From: Paludibacter sp.
GTDB lineage: Bacteria; Bacteroidota; Bacteroidia; Bacteroidales; Paludibacteraceae
Assembly (NCBI GenBank): GCA_028692715.1
Contig: JAQUWU010000049.1
Coordinates: 1 to 32,237 of the forward strand
Length of the DNA stretch: 32,237 nt
Reading direction: 5' to 3'
Shown here piece after piece: positions 1 to 8,498 of the stretch. The first letter of the stretch is position 1. The number at the start of each line of letters is the position of its first letter. The notes beneath the pieces were generated by a model that did no database searches, had not been told where the DNA came from, and saw only the letters and a list, made by a program, of their open reading frames with translations. Made by a program: the position numbers and the translations under genes.

Positions 1-63
1 TTTAAAGTGTTCAATACAGGATTCCTCATTTGGAAAATAATTACTAAAGTCAAGTAAATTCAT
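1..63 (-). CDS. IS1595-family transposase, N-terminal fragment cut by the window edge
   Basis: Reading the minus strand from the ATG at 63-61 gives 21 open codons running off the window: MNLLDFSNYFPNEESCIEHFK. The FPNEESC..HF pattern matches what I know of the start of IS1595-type (IS1016-like) transposases, where it precedes a zinc ribbon and a DDE domain; both would lie outside the window. The assignment rests on only 21 residues, so the family call is probable rather than certain. A good promoter and a putative terminal repeat lie immediately upstream (78-111), as expected for the left end of an insertion sequence. Confidence 0.6.
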   Translation of the reverse strand, partial: MNLLDFSNYFPNEESCIEHFK

Positions 64-77
64 GATTTTTTTACTTG

Positions 78-107
78 CAAAGTTAATAATTTTCTATTGG
101 GTGCAAA
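78..107 (-). promoter_or_regulatory. Promoter of the IS1595-like transposase
   Basis: On the minus strand TTTG (107-104), an 18-nt spacer and TAACTTTG (85-78) match the Bacteroidota -33/-7 promoter consensus. The start codon is at 63, so the leader would be only about 8 nt. The -33 box lies inside the putative terminal repeat. Confidence 0.5.
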
Positions 108-111
108 AGCC
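100..111 (-). mobile_element. Putative terminal inverted repeat (element end) of the IS1595-like insertion
   Basis: On the minus strand the sequence GGCTTTTGCACC occurs about 40 nt upstream of the transposase start. IS elements of this group end in short GG-starting terminal repeats, so 111 is my inferred outer boundary. The partner repeat and the target-site duplication lie outside the window, so this cannot be confirmed here. Confidence 0.35.
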
Positions 112-120
112 GATAGTCAT
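112..120 (-). pseudogene. First three codons of a gene apparently interrupted by the IS element
   Basis: On the minus strand ATG-ACT-ATC (120-112) follows an AT-rich leader of the usual Bacteroidota kind, then meets the inferred element end at 111. Upstream are a near-consensus -7 box (AAAATTTG, 163-156) and the inverted repeat 163-190. The simplest reading is a gene downstream of, and possibly controlled by, the Rrf2 regulator that was disrupted at its third codon. Three codons cannot identify a product, so this is inference from layout only. Confidence 0.25.
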
Positions 121-162
121 TTTATATAATTTTAGTTGTGTGTTGTAAGAGTCAGCAAATTT

Positions 163-190
163 TATAATACTACCTACCAGTAGTATTATA
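163..190. repeat. Perfect 11-bp inverted repeat, candidate Rrf2 operator or hairpin
   Basis: TATAATACTAC (163-173) and GTAGTATTATA (180-190) are perfect reverse complements separated by 6 nt. The repeat lies just past the stop codon of the Rrf2 gene. There is no T-run after it on the minus strand, so it is a poor terminator. It shares ATACTACCT with the inverted repeat at 622-638 upstream of the same gene, which favours a protein-binding site. Confidence 0.5.
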
Positions 191-202
191 ATTGAAAAAA
201 AA

Positions 203-616
203 TCAATATCTCAATATTTTATCAAAATCCATATCTGACAATCGGGTTTCACGAAAAACTTTGTTAATATCAGTCCTTATATCCACCCATAAATAATGCA
301 TGGCACAAGGATTTGTACATGAACATTGTTCGAATCCCAACAAACAACCATTTAGTTTCTCCATACCTTCAACCGAATCGATGATATCGAATAACTTAAT
401 ATCATCAGGACTTTTAATAAAGGTATAACCGCCATCTCTTCCCTGAATACTTCTGATAAATCCTGATTTCGATAAATCAGTCATTAATCGTCGTAAGTAT
501 TTGTCTGAAACTTTTAATTCTTTGACTAGTTGTTTTGCAGTATATAATTGTTCAGGCTCTTTTGCCATGTAAATCAAAATGCGTAAAGCGTATTCGGAAG
601 TTTTTGATAATTTCAT
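203..616 (-). CDS. Rrf2-family iron-sulfur transcriptional regulator
   Basis: This 137-residue protein has the usual Rrf2 length and layout. An N-terminal winged helix-turn-helix (about 1-65, including TAKQLVKELKVSDKYLRRL and the wing GRDGGYTF) is followed by a cysteine cluster: C91, C98, C100 and C104. In IscR, NsrR and RsrR-type members three such cysteines bind an Fe-S cluster that senses iron-sulfur status, nitric oxide or redox. The C91/C98/C104 spacing is near that of NsrR but does not settle the signal. The extra C100 is a small oddity. The gene stands alone with its own promoter (648-678) and an inverted repeat over the transcription start (622-638), which suggests autoregulation. Confidence 0.9.
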   Translation of the reverse strand: MKLSKTSEYALRILIYMAKEPEQLYTAKQLVKELKVSDKYLRRLMTDLSKSGFIRSIQGRDGGYTFIKSPDDIKLFDIIDSVEGMEKLNGCLLGFEQCSCTNPCAMHYLWVDIRTDINKVFRETRLSDMDFDKILRY

Positions 617-621
617 ACTAT

Positions 622-638
622 ATACTACCTTGTTGTAT
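622..638. promoter_or_regulatory. Candidate Rrf2 autoregulatory operator
   Basis: ATACTAC-CTT-GTTGTAT is an inverted repeat with 7-nt arms and one mismatch. It sits between the -7 box and the Rrf2 start codon (616), overlapping the expected transcription start, which is where an autorepressor would bind. The left arm ATACTACCT recurs at 167-175. Confidence 0.5.
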
Positions 639-647
639 TATTTAATG

Positions 648-678
648 CAAAGGAATAATATTTATTTGAGATTACAAA
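648..678 (-). promoter_or_regulatory. Promoter of the Rrf2 regulator gene
   Basis: On the minus strand TTTG (678-675), a 19-nt spacer and TTCCTTTG (655-648; one mismatch to TAnnTTTG) fit the Bacteroidota promoter. Transcription would start near 641. Confidence 0.5.
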
Positions 679-906
679 ATAAAAAGTCCATTTATTTTCG
701 AAAAGTTGATAGTTGACTTAATTCAGGATCAAATAATTGGGAAAAGTCAGGAGGAAGGTTTTCACAATAATTAATTGACATCTATACATCTTTTATGTTA
801 GTAGTCAACGCAAGCCATTTTTTACAGAAACAACCTTTCGGCTACTTTCAGAATAGTCTTTAAAAATTTAGATTGTGTTTCAGGTTTAATCAGATTTACA
901 ATTACG

Positions 907-3450
907 TTAAAAATCAAATCTAAATCGCATTCTTATACCATATTTTGAGACATTTGGATTATTCAAATAAGTAAAACGTCTCACAAGATCAACTCTAAAA
1001 AACTTAAATATATTACCAACTCCAATGCTTCCTTCTATATAGGGCGTTTTTCCAAGTGTATAGGTAATTGGTGTCCCATCTGTAGCAATTGGTAGTCGGA
1101 ATAAATCACTTTGTTCATCCGGATTATTTTGTGAAGTAACATTACCATATAAAGCTTTAAATGTGACAATTTCTCTTAAATTTAAATGCCTCATCAATGG
1201 TATTTTATTGAAAAAGAATCCATTAAAATTATGATCTATCAATAACGAAGTATATTGATCAGTTGCAAACTCTAAAAAGTTCATCATATTGTACGATTCA
1301 ATTTGATAGGAATAAGTCTGGTTAGCCTGCGGTAGGTTCAACAATGGATAAGGGACTTTACCAAAGATTTTTCCAGCCTCCCACACAACATCCGAATACC
1401 CAAACACCGACACATAAAATCTTTTTCGAATTGAGAACCTCAAGTTCTGATAGTTATAATCGTTTTTCCAAAGTGTATTGCCCGAAGTGAATCTCAATTC
1501 AAAAATAGGGTATTTACTGGTAATTGGTACACGATAAGTTTTACCTTGATAAAAACTTTCGTGCGGTGCGTACCTTAAGTTGAGATAAAACTCCGAGATA
1601 TTTAAATTACTTACGTCATTTTGGTGCGATAGGTAATCGGTATAATTGAAATATAAATTTCCGCCGGGAGCCTGATTTGTATACTTATATCCAAGTGTAT
1701 ACGAGAAGTGATTTTGAAATTCATTTAGATGCTCAATCTTAAATGTTTTGTTATAGAAAATTTTATCGTTCACTCCTCTTTTTATGGATAACAGAAAATT
1801 ATCTTCCATTAAAAACTGCATTTGTTGACCAGGAAGCTGTGTTTCATTCTGGAGACTCATTTTCAATGATTTAACAGGAAACTCCATAAAATTTCTTTTC
1901 GTAAAAGACCAATTGGCACCGACATAATATTTAGGCAATTTATCAGTGAAACCATAAGCAATGTATGATTCTAAATTTATTTTTTTACTCAGTTTATCCG
2001 TAGTTCTGCCTCCAAACCGTAACCTAACACCCTCAATGGGGTTATACATGTAAAAAGTATTTATGGGTCCTATTTCAAATTTACCAAAATCTCTGTAACC
2101 AAATAAAACAACGCCTGCAATATTGATGGCCCGTTTTATCACCTGTAGATTTAATAAACTATCCATAGCTGTATACGTGCCGGCCTCTGACCTACTAAGT
2201 CTTTCAGGCCTATGAACTTCCCAATACTCATTACTACGTGCATTTGCACTATCATTCATTTGCAAACTTTGTCCTTTAAATATATTTTCATCACGTGCTG
2301 GATCAAATTTGTAATTTGAATAGCGAACAATTTTTTGTCCAAATAACCCACTGTTTTTTTTCGATAATCCAAAATTAATAGATATTTGTTCTGAGGAAAG
2401 CATTAAGCTGTTATTCTTTGCTTTATCAAACTCTTGAATTACCTTAACATCATTTATCCAATTTAAATTAATGTCTTTGTTAAGCGATAATTCTATTTTT
2501 TTAACTGCGTAACTTCCATCTAAAGTAATGTATAAATATCCTTGAAAAAGAATATCCTGTTTGTTGCGAGGACCAAAAAACAACTTAATATAATTTGAAT
2601 TTTCAATTTGTATTGTATCTACAATATCGTACATATAGAAAGTGGTTGCTAAATCTGCAATTGGACTTAAAAAATGATTAGACAAAAAAAGTATGTTATT
2701 ATCGTAAATATCAATATCTTGATATAAATATTTTATATTGTCCTGTATCCCTTTATTATCAAATCCGGGAAATGTAACTGCTTTGTGAGCTGTTACAACT
2801 TCTTTCACTTTTCGCGGTGTACGTTGATAATAATAGTTAGATATATCTTCTTTTAAGTACATCGGGAGTATTTTCGTCCCCTTGTTTTTTAGCGAATCAA
2901 TATTTTCAAACATAAACTGAAAATGTTTAAAAACCTTCTTCTTTTGGAAATCAGGAGTGATATCATTTTTAGCAAATTGCACTTTTTCATATTTTTCATT
3001 CTCGTAATATTCCAATGCCTCTGTTCTATTATATGCTTTATTTTCAATTACTTTCCGGATTAAATCTACTGCTGGATTATTTTTATTTCTATATTTTTGT
3101 TTGGTAACAACTACTTCTTCCAGATTTTGAGTTTGAGGAACTAATTTAATATCAATTTCCTTCTTTGAAGTTGATAAAAAAAATAGTTCTGTTTTATAGC
3201 CCACACTCGAAATAGATAATTTATTTTTGTTTGAAGCGAAATTTTTTATGGTAAGAGAAAATTCACCTTTGTCATCGGTGCTGGTTCCATACCCATATTC
3301 TGTTAAGTAAATTGAAGCATAAAGTAATGGTTCATTGGTTTCTTTATCAGAAACAATTCCTTTGAAAGTTATTGATTTTTCAACTTGTGAGAAGCTACAG
3401 AAAGAAATATGTAAAAATATAATTGCGAGTATCGAAGTTTTAAAGTTCAT
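907..3450 (-). CDS. DUF5686 outer-membrane protein with carboxypeptidase-regulatory-like domain
   Basis: The 847-residue product starts with a signal peptide (about 1-21, ending SFCSFSQ). A carboxypeptidase-regulatory-like beta-sandwich follows (about 27-110; GIVSDKETNEPLLYASIYL...DDKGEF), then the junction LEEVVVTKQKYRNKNNPAVDLIRKVI typical of the DUF5686 family. The rest alternates polar and aromatic residues and ends in RFRFDF, a C-terminal aromatic as in outer-membrane beta-barrels. The molecular function of the family is not established. It resembles TonB-dependent receptors in its N-terminal extension but shows no plug domain. The gene is monocistronic, with 260 bp of AT-rich sequence before the next gene and no clear TAnnTTTG box upstream. 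Confidence 0.88.
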   Translation of the reverse strand: MNFKTSILAIIFLHISFCSFSQVEKSITFKGIVSDKETNEPLLYASIYLTEYGYGTSTDDKGEFSLTIKNFASNKNKLSISSVGYKTELFFLSTSKKEIDIKLVPQTQNLEEVVVTKQKYRNKNNPAVDLIRKVIENKAYNRTEALEYYENEKYEKVQFAKNDITPDFQKKKVFKHFQFMFENIDSLKNKGTKILPMYLKEDISNYYYQRTPRKVKEVVTAHKAVTFPGFDNKGIQDNIKYLYQDIDIYDNNILFLSNHFLSPIADLATTFYMYDIVDTIQIENSNYIKLFFGPRNKQDILFQGYLYITLDGSYAVKKIELSLNKDINLNWINDVKVIQEFDKAKNNSLMLSSEQISINFGLSKKNSGLFGQKIVRYSNYKFDPARDENIFKGQSLQMNDSANARSNEYWEVHRPERLSRSEAGTYTAMDSLLNLQVIKRAINIAGVVLFGYRDFGKFEIGPINTFYMYNPIEGVRLRFGGRTTDKLSKKINLESYIAYGFTDKLPKYYVGANWSFTKRNFMEFPVKSLKMSLQNETQLPGQQMQFLMEDNFLLSIKRGVNDKIFYNKTFKIEHLNEFQNHFSYTLGYKYTNQAPGGNLYFNYTDYLSHQNDVSNLNISEFYLNLRYAPHESFYQGKTYRVPITSKYPIFELRFTSGNTLWKNDYNYQNLRFSIRKRFYVSVFGYSDVVWEAGKIFGKVPYPLLNLPQANQTYSYQIESYNMMNFLEFATDQYTSLLIDHNFNGFFFNKIPLMRHLNLREIVTFKALYGNVTSQNNPDEQSDLFRLPIATDGTPITYTLGKTPYIEGSIGVGNIFKFFRVDLVRRFTYLNNPNVSKYGIRMRFRFDF

Positions 3451-3710
3451 TTTTTGAAATTATGAGGAGCCTTTTAATTGAAATTAATATGTTTTTGAGT
3501 GTTTTCTATTCAATCCATTAAAAAAAAATACTAGTGATGCCATTCACATCCAAGAACAGAACTTGAAAAATTCTCTCTGATTTGAACATTTATATAAATT
3601 AGAATAAAAAAAATGGATAAAGAAAGGTCATCTAGATATGACAATTTAATTTGTGAAGACTGTAGTTTTTTAGTTTCACTTGATGAATCTAATTATTAAT
3701 TTATGAACGA

Positions 3711-4163
3711 TTAGGTTAGATCATTAACTTTTGTTTGTTTTTTGAAAACCCAAAACTTTTGCAAATTGTAATTGAATAGAATAGAAACAAATAAATCTAT
3801 AAAAATTCGACTAATCTTATAATCGAAACCAATGAATGTTGTAACTAAATAAGTTCCGGTTGATTTTAAAAAAATACTATTAGCAACAACAACAATAAAT
3901 TTAAGTAATTGTTTTTTTAGAGAGTTTTTATAAGGAATACTCTTATTGAGGAAAGTCCATCTTTTATTCAAACTAAAATTCACAACAGCTCCAATTATTC
4001 CACCAATAATAATACTAACGGTATAATGAACATTAAATACTTCGGTAAAAAACACCATAATCATGTAATCGGTTAATCCTCCAACAAATGCAGAAAATTG
4101 TGCTTTACCAAAAACAATAAGTCGATTAAATATTGATGTTTCTTTCACTTTTATCAATTTCAT
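3711..4163 (-). CDS. GtrA-like four-helix membrane protein
   Basis: The 150-residue protein has four hydrophobic segments and GtrA-family marks: an N-terminal QFSAFVGGLTDYMIMVFF helix, the GGIIGAVVNFSLNKRWTF turn after helix two, and a final FNYNLQKFWVF segment. GtrA-like proteins are thought to help move polyprenyl-phosphate-linked sugars across the inner membrane for cell-surface glycan synthesis. Its start lies inside the end of the upstream phosphatidyltransferase gene (38-bp overlap, different frame), so the two are almost certainly translated from one mRNA. No other start codon lies near the N-terminus. The lipid or sugar partner is unknown. Confidence 0.88.
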   Translation of the reverse strand: MKLIKVKETSIFNRLIVFGKAQFSAFVGGLTDYMIMVFFTEVFNVHYTVSIIIGGIIGAVVNFSLNKRWTFLNKSIPYKNSLKKQLLKFIVVVANSIFLKSTGTYLVTTFIGFDYKISRIFIDLFVSILFNYNLQKFWVFKKQTKVNDLT

Positions 4164-4821
4164 CTGCTAATTTAAGAAGTTTTTTAGTGCTAATTATATT
4201 TGAAATAAATAATAAAAATGTTGCCAATGTTGAAACATACAATATTGAGTCGTGAAATACAACCTCAATGATAAAAATAATTGAGAGAATAATTCGCACT
4301 TCTGTAGGACCAAAAAGCCCGGAGTCAATGGAGTATTTCCCTGTAATTTTATATTTAACGGTAGTCGTAATCATTTCCCAACCATACAAAACAACAAAAG
4401 CAATTCCAACAAACTCCCAAACACCATCAACGTATACTACAAATCCAAGTCCCATTAGTATTATTCCCAACCAATCCACTGTTATATCGAGGGAATATCC
4501 ATACCATTTACGTGGCTTCTGACGGAAATAAGCTATTCGCCCATCAAGAGAATCGCCAAACCAACTAACGAAAAACCCTAAAACGCCAAGCAACAGAAAA
4601 GTTGGTTCTACATAGAATGCTAATAAAAAGCTCACGAAAGTAATTATACTTCCAGAGAATCCAATGGCAGTTAGCATATCAGAACTTAACCAGTTCGGTA
4701 TACGTTGAACTAAATATGCAATAAATTTTTGTTCGGGGACTTTAAATACATTTGTTCGATTTCGACCTTCTGCAATAATTTTTACAACGTCGTTATTGGA
4801 TTGATATATAGCATTCTCCAT
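4126..4821 (-). CDS. CDP-alcohol phosphatidyltransferase family membrane protein
   Basis: The 231-residue integral membrane protein carries the family motif D90-x2-D93-G94-x2-A97...G108-x3-D112-x3-D116, so all four metal-binding aspartates are present. Members transfer a phospho-alcohol from a CDP carrier to an acceptor alcohol to make phospholipid head groups. The usual Arg after the motif Ala is replaced by Tyr98, although R100 and further basic residues follow closely. That departure and the GtrA partner make the substrate hard to predict. It could act on a glycolipid or polyprenol rather than as a PgsA or PssA. The gene overlaps the downstream GtrA gene and lies 85 bp past the DUF2141 gene, so it might also receive transcripts from the efflux operon. 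Confidence 0.85.
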   Translation of the reverse strand: MENAIYQSNNDVVKIIAEGRNRTNVFKVPEQKFIAYLVQRIPNWLSSDMLTAIGFSGSIITFVSFLLAFYVEPTFLLLGVLGFFVSWFGDSLDGRIAYFRQKPRKWYGYSLDITVDWLGIILMGLGFVVYVDGVWEFVGIAFVVLYGWEMITTTVKYKITGKYSIDSGLFGPTEVRIILSIIFIIEVVFHDSILYVSTLATFLLFISNIISTKKLLKLADEIDKSERNINI

Positions 4822-4906
4822 AATGTTTTTTTAAATATATGTAATTATAATAATATTAATTGTTTAACTCTCACAATAACAAAGTTCTATCTCAATTTTA
4901 AAAATT

Positions 4907-5359
4907 TCACAAATATATAACATTTACTCTGATTCTTGTGTTAGTTCGCAGATAAAATGCTGCTTTTTCAAAAATTGGTCTGTTGGAAAGTCCAATTGAA
5001 AGATAGTTTGAAAACCCAATACCTTCTTCCGGAAAAATAAATCCTTTTTGGATTTTTCCATCATTGTTTTCATCGTGAAGGATATTTACGGCGTATTTTC
5101 CTGACGGCAGATTCTCGAATACTACTATCGATGAATAATTTACGATTTCCCCTTTAAGCATTCTGTAATACTTTTTGTAATGTTCATCCGGGAATGCATC
5201 TTCTCTATTATACAAAGCAAAAAGCACAGTGCCATTGGAATTTCTCAAATCCATCACGCTAACAGTTAAGGTAATATCTTCATTATCTGCTGCACGAATG
5301 ACTGAATTGATGGGGAAAAGCATAATTAGCCAAATAAAATGAATTAAATAATGTCTCAT
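4907..5359 (-). CDS. Secreted DUF2141 domain protein
   Basis: The 150-residue protein has a signal peptide (about 1-23, ending NSVIRA). Family hallmarks follow: NGTVLFALYNREDAFP near 40-55, FENLPSGKYAVNILHDENN DGK in the middle and FPEEGIGFSN, with the final strand IRVNVIYL. DUF2141 proteins are small periplasmic or surface beta-sandwich proteins common in Bacteroidota, with no established function. The gene is the last of the efflux operon, 29 bp after the RND pump gene, so it may be a periplasmic accessory. That role is inferred only from position. Confidence 0.85.
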   Translation of the reverse strand: MRHYLIHFIWLIMLFPINSVIRAADNEDITLTVSVMDLRNSNGTVLFALYNREDAFPDEHYKKYYRMLKGEIVNYSSIVVFENLPSGKYAVNILHDENNDGKIQKGFIFPEEGIGFSNYLSIGLSNRPIFEKAAFYLRTNTRIRVNVIYL

Positions 5360-5388
5360 AAAAGATTAAGTTTGTTAATGTATTTTTG

Positions 5389-8300
5389 TCACACAATTTT
5401 TTTTGATTTTTTATTCAGTCTTTCTTTAATGGCATCTACCAAATAATAAACCATTGGCACAACAAAAACAGTCAATATAAGAGATGACAATAAACCACCA
5501 ATTATGACCCATGCCAATCCGTTTTTCCACTCGCTAGCTGTACCTTTGGCTAATGCAATGGGCAACATACCAATTATCATAGAAAGCGTAGTCATCAATA
5601 TAGGACGCATACGTTCTTTACCGGCAATCAGCAATGCTTCTTTGTAATTTTTTCCTTGTGCTTTCAGTTGATTGGTAAAATCGACTATCAAAATTGCATT
5701 TTTGGTAACAAGCCCCATAAGCATGATTAATCCGAGTTGCGCAAAAAGTGTGAGGTCATTCAACGATAAGTTCAACGCCAGAAAAGCTCCGATAATCGCC
5801 ATTGGTATGGAGAATAATGCCACAAAAGGATAAATAAAATTATCGTAAAGGGCTACCATAATGAGGTAAATAAGAATAAATGAAATAAGCAGAACAGTTC
5901 CAATGGCACCAAAACTTTCATTTTGTGTTTTAATGTCACCGCCCCACGACATTTTAACGCCATCAGGCAATGGATTCGTTTTCAGTTCACTTATCACATC
6001 GTCGGCCAAGGTTCCCGAAGGTCGACCGAAGGATTCAGCTGTCAATGTTACCGAGGTTTGACGGTCTAAGCGTTCAAGCATAGAAGGTGAATTATCTTGC
6101 TTTATTTCTGCAAATTGTGATATTTCAACTGGAATATTCATCGGATTAACGACAGTTAAGCGCTTCACATCTTCATAATTTTTCCTGCTGAAATCGTCGA
6201 GCCATATTCGTACCGGAAATTCTGTTCCATTTTCGGTCAAGGTGGCATCATCGTTTCCGGTAAAGGCAGTACGTAAATTCAAACCTACATAAGCTGTGTT
6301 TAATCCCAATCGTTGCATTTTATCTTTATCCGGAATGACAATGTATTCAGGATTTCCTTCTTCAACTGACAAGCGGACATTATCAGCTCCGGGAACTGCT
6401 TCCACAATTGCTTTCAGCTCTTTCCCTGTTTTCATCACCTGGTTCAAATCATTTCCGCTTAAAGTAATTTTAATTGGGGCTGATTTTGGTAATAAACCAA
6501 TTACAGCCATCGAGAAGTTAATGCTTGGAAATTCCTTTTTCATTTCTACACGAAGCGACTTCATAAAATCCAGCGTTTTAATATCTCTTTCCTTATCGGG
6601 TTTTAACTGTATGGTAAATTCCGATTTATTGGCAGCTCCAACACCCAGACTTCCAATGCCTGTGCTTGGTCCCGCCACATTACTAAATAGTGTGGCTACT
6701 TCGGGTTGTTGTAAAATGAAGTCTTCAATTTTTTGCGAAATAATATTATTCTGCTGAACAGTAATTGATTTGTCGTATTCCAGATTTAATCGGAACTTTC
6801 CCTGATCGCCGGTCGACATCATTTCTTTTCCTATAATTCCTTGTTTCATTACAGCACCCGTGAATACCAACAGAAAAATTACAAACAATGTAAAAAGAAT
6901 TTTATGACTCAGTACCCATTGTAATAAACGTCCATACCATGCAATAAATTTATCCAATTGACGCTCGAACCATAATAAAAATCGGTTCATAAAATTGGTA
7001 GGATGGAGATGTTCTTTTTTCCCAATGCGCGAAGCCAACCAGGGTGTCAAAGTAAAACCAACCAACAAACTTGTAAGCGTTGATGTTATCACCACAATGG
7101 AGAATTGTTTGAGCATGTCGGCAACAAAGACCTGCAAAAATAAAATAGGTAAAAACACCACTACATCCACCAAAGTTATCGAAAGGGCTGAAAATCCAAT
7201 TTCCATACGACCATCCATTGCGGCGATTCGTTTGTCTTTGCCCATGTCCAGATGGCGTTGAATATTTTCCAATACCACAATGGCATCATCCACCAGAATC
7301 CCTATAATTAAGGACATGGCGAGTAAGGTCATCAGGTTCAATGTGAAACCCAGTAACCACATCACAGCAAATGCAGTGACTAAAGAAGTAGGAATGGCAA
7401 CTAAAACAATCAAAGAATTTCGATAACTTCTCAGAAATAGAAGCATTACCAACGAAACCAAAATTACCGCCAGGATCAAATCGTCTACAACAGATTTTAC
7501 AGCCGCAATGGTTTTATCGGTACTGTCATCGGCAATTATAAATTTTACATCCGACTTGGTATTTTGTTGCTCGATACTTAATAATTTTGACCGTACTAAT
7601 TTTGATACATCCACAGCATTTGCATCTCCTTGTTTTTTCAACATAAGTCCAATACCCGACTTTCCGTTGAACCTACTAACAGAACTTATCTCCTTTACGC
7701 CGTCGATAACAGCAGCTACATCTTTGACATAAACCGGACTGCCGGGCATGGGCATGGCAATTTGAACATTCATAATGTCATTTATATCAGCAAATTTTCC
7801 GGTAAGTCGAACCGAATTATTTTCTTTGCCGGTAAGCACTTTACCAGCCGGAATGTCAATTCCAGAACGATTAATAGCTTCAACAACCTGATAAAGCGAA
7901 ATTTTATAGAGTTTAAGCTTATCCTGATTTACCTTTACCTGAATTTCACGTTCTTCACCGCCTATCATCGTAATTTCTGCTACGCCTTTCAATTGTTGAA
8001 TCTGAGGCAGATAATCATCTTTCATTTTCTGATAAAATTCAGTTTCGGGCAGATTACTGTTTGCACTTATCGAAATGATAGGCAAATCGTTAGGCGAAAC
8101 TTTGCTCATTACAGGATTCAAAATGTCTTTTGGTAAATCTTTCTTGATATTATCTATATAGAGCTGAGCCTCTTGCATGGTTCTGTTTAAATCAGTTCCA
8201 TATTTCAGATTGACAATAATAACAGATGCATTGGGCATTGATTTCGTTTCCAAATAATCAACTCCTTCCAAATTCGACAAGGCTTCCTCAATTTTTCGCG

Positions 8301-8490
8301 ATACCGATGTTTCAACTTCCTGAGGTTCTGCACCCGGATAGCCTGTTTTAATAACAACTACAGGTTGATTAAAATCGGGTAATAGTTCGTAACTCAGACT
8401 ATTAAATCCAATAATTCCTAATAAAGTCAGCACACTGAAAAGCACGATTATCAGTGACGGGCGGTCTATGGCAATTTTTGTTATATTCAT
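5389..8490 (-). CDS. RND multidrug efflux pump, inner-membrane permease
   Basis: At 1033 residues this has the length and architecture of AcrB-type (HAE1) transporters. TM1 (about 10-30) is followed by a periplasmic porter domain, a block of helices from about 335 to 485, a second porter domain and the final helices (about 865-1025). The proton-relay residues are visible: D401-D402 in ILVDDAIVVLEN and K930 in GLVTKNAILIVDF, equivalent to AcrB D407/D408 and K940. The protein uses the proton gradient to expel drugs, bile-type detergents or lipids through the TolC channel. Which substrate cannot be read from the sequence. HAE1 rather than metal-exporting CusA is favoured by the double Asp. It lies 8 bp from the adaptor gene. 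Confidence 0.96.
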   Translation of the reverse strand: MNITKIAIDRPSLIIVLFSVLTLLGIIGFNSLSYELLPDFNQPVVVIKTGYPGAEPQEVETSVSRKIEEALSNLEGVDYLETKSMPNASVIIVNLKYGTDLNRTMQEAQLYIDNIKKDLPKDILNPVMSKVSPNDLPIISISANSNLPETEFYQKMKDDYLPQIQQLKGVAEITMIGGEEREIQVKVNQDKLKLYKISLYQVVEAINRSGIDIPAGKVLTGKENNSVRLTGKFADINDIMNVQIAMPMPGSPVYVKDVAAVIDGVKEISSVSRFNGKSGIGLMLKKQGDANAVDVSKLVRSKLLSIEQQNTKSDVKFIIADDSTDKTIAAVKSVVDDLILAVILVSLVMLLFLRSYRNSLIVLVAIPTSLVTAFAVMWLLGFTLNLMTLLAMSLIIGILVDDAIVVLENIQRHLDMGKDKRIAAMDGRMEIGFSALSITLVDVVVFLPILFLQVFVADMLKQFSIVVITSTLTSLLVGFTLTPWLASRIGKKEHLHPTNFMNRFLLWFERQLDKFIAWYGRLLQWVLSHKILFTLFVIFLLVFTGAVMKQGIIGKEMMSTGDQGKFRLNLEYDKSITVQQNNIISQKIEDFILQQPEVATLFSNVAGPSTGIGSLGVGAANKSEFTIQLKPDKERDIKTLDFMKSLRVEMKKEFPSINFSMAVIGLLPKSAPIKITLSGNDLNQVMKTGKELKAIVEAVPGADNVRLSVEEGNPEYIVIPDKDKMQRLGLNTAYVGLNLRTAFTGNDDATLTENGTEFPVRIWLDDFSRKNYEDVKRLTVVNPMNIPVEISQFAEIKQDNSPSMLERLDRQTSVTLTAESFGRPSGTLADDVISELKTNPLPDGVKMSWGGDIKTQNESFGAIGTVLLISFILIYLIMVALYDNFIYPFVALFSIPMAIIGAFLALNLSLNDLTLFAQLGLIMLMGLVTKNAILIVDFTNQLKAQGKNYKEALLIAGKERMRPILMTTLSMIIGMLPIALAKGTASEWKNGLAWVIIGGLLSSLILTVFVVPMVYYLVDAIKERLNKKSKKIV

Positions 8491-8498
8491 GATTTTGT

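Noticed and set aside
163-190. The inverted repeat as a terminator of the Rrf2 gene
   Set aside because: No T-run follows on the minus strand and the stem is AT-rich. Its shared motif with the upstream repeat suits an operator better.
6296-6757. 153-codon plus-strand frame inside the RND pump gene
   Set aside because: It is antisense to the porter domain and has no independent family signal.
7630-8136. 168-codon plus-strand frame inside the RND pump gene
   Set aside because: It is antisense to a strongly conserved pump gene and has low-complexity, aromatic-rich composition typical of a shadow frame.
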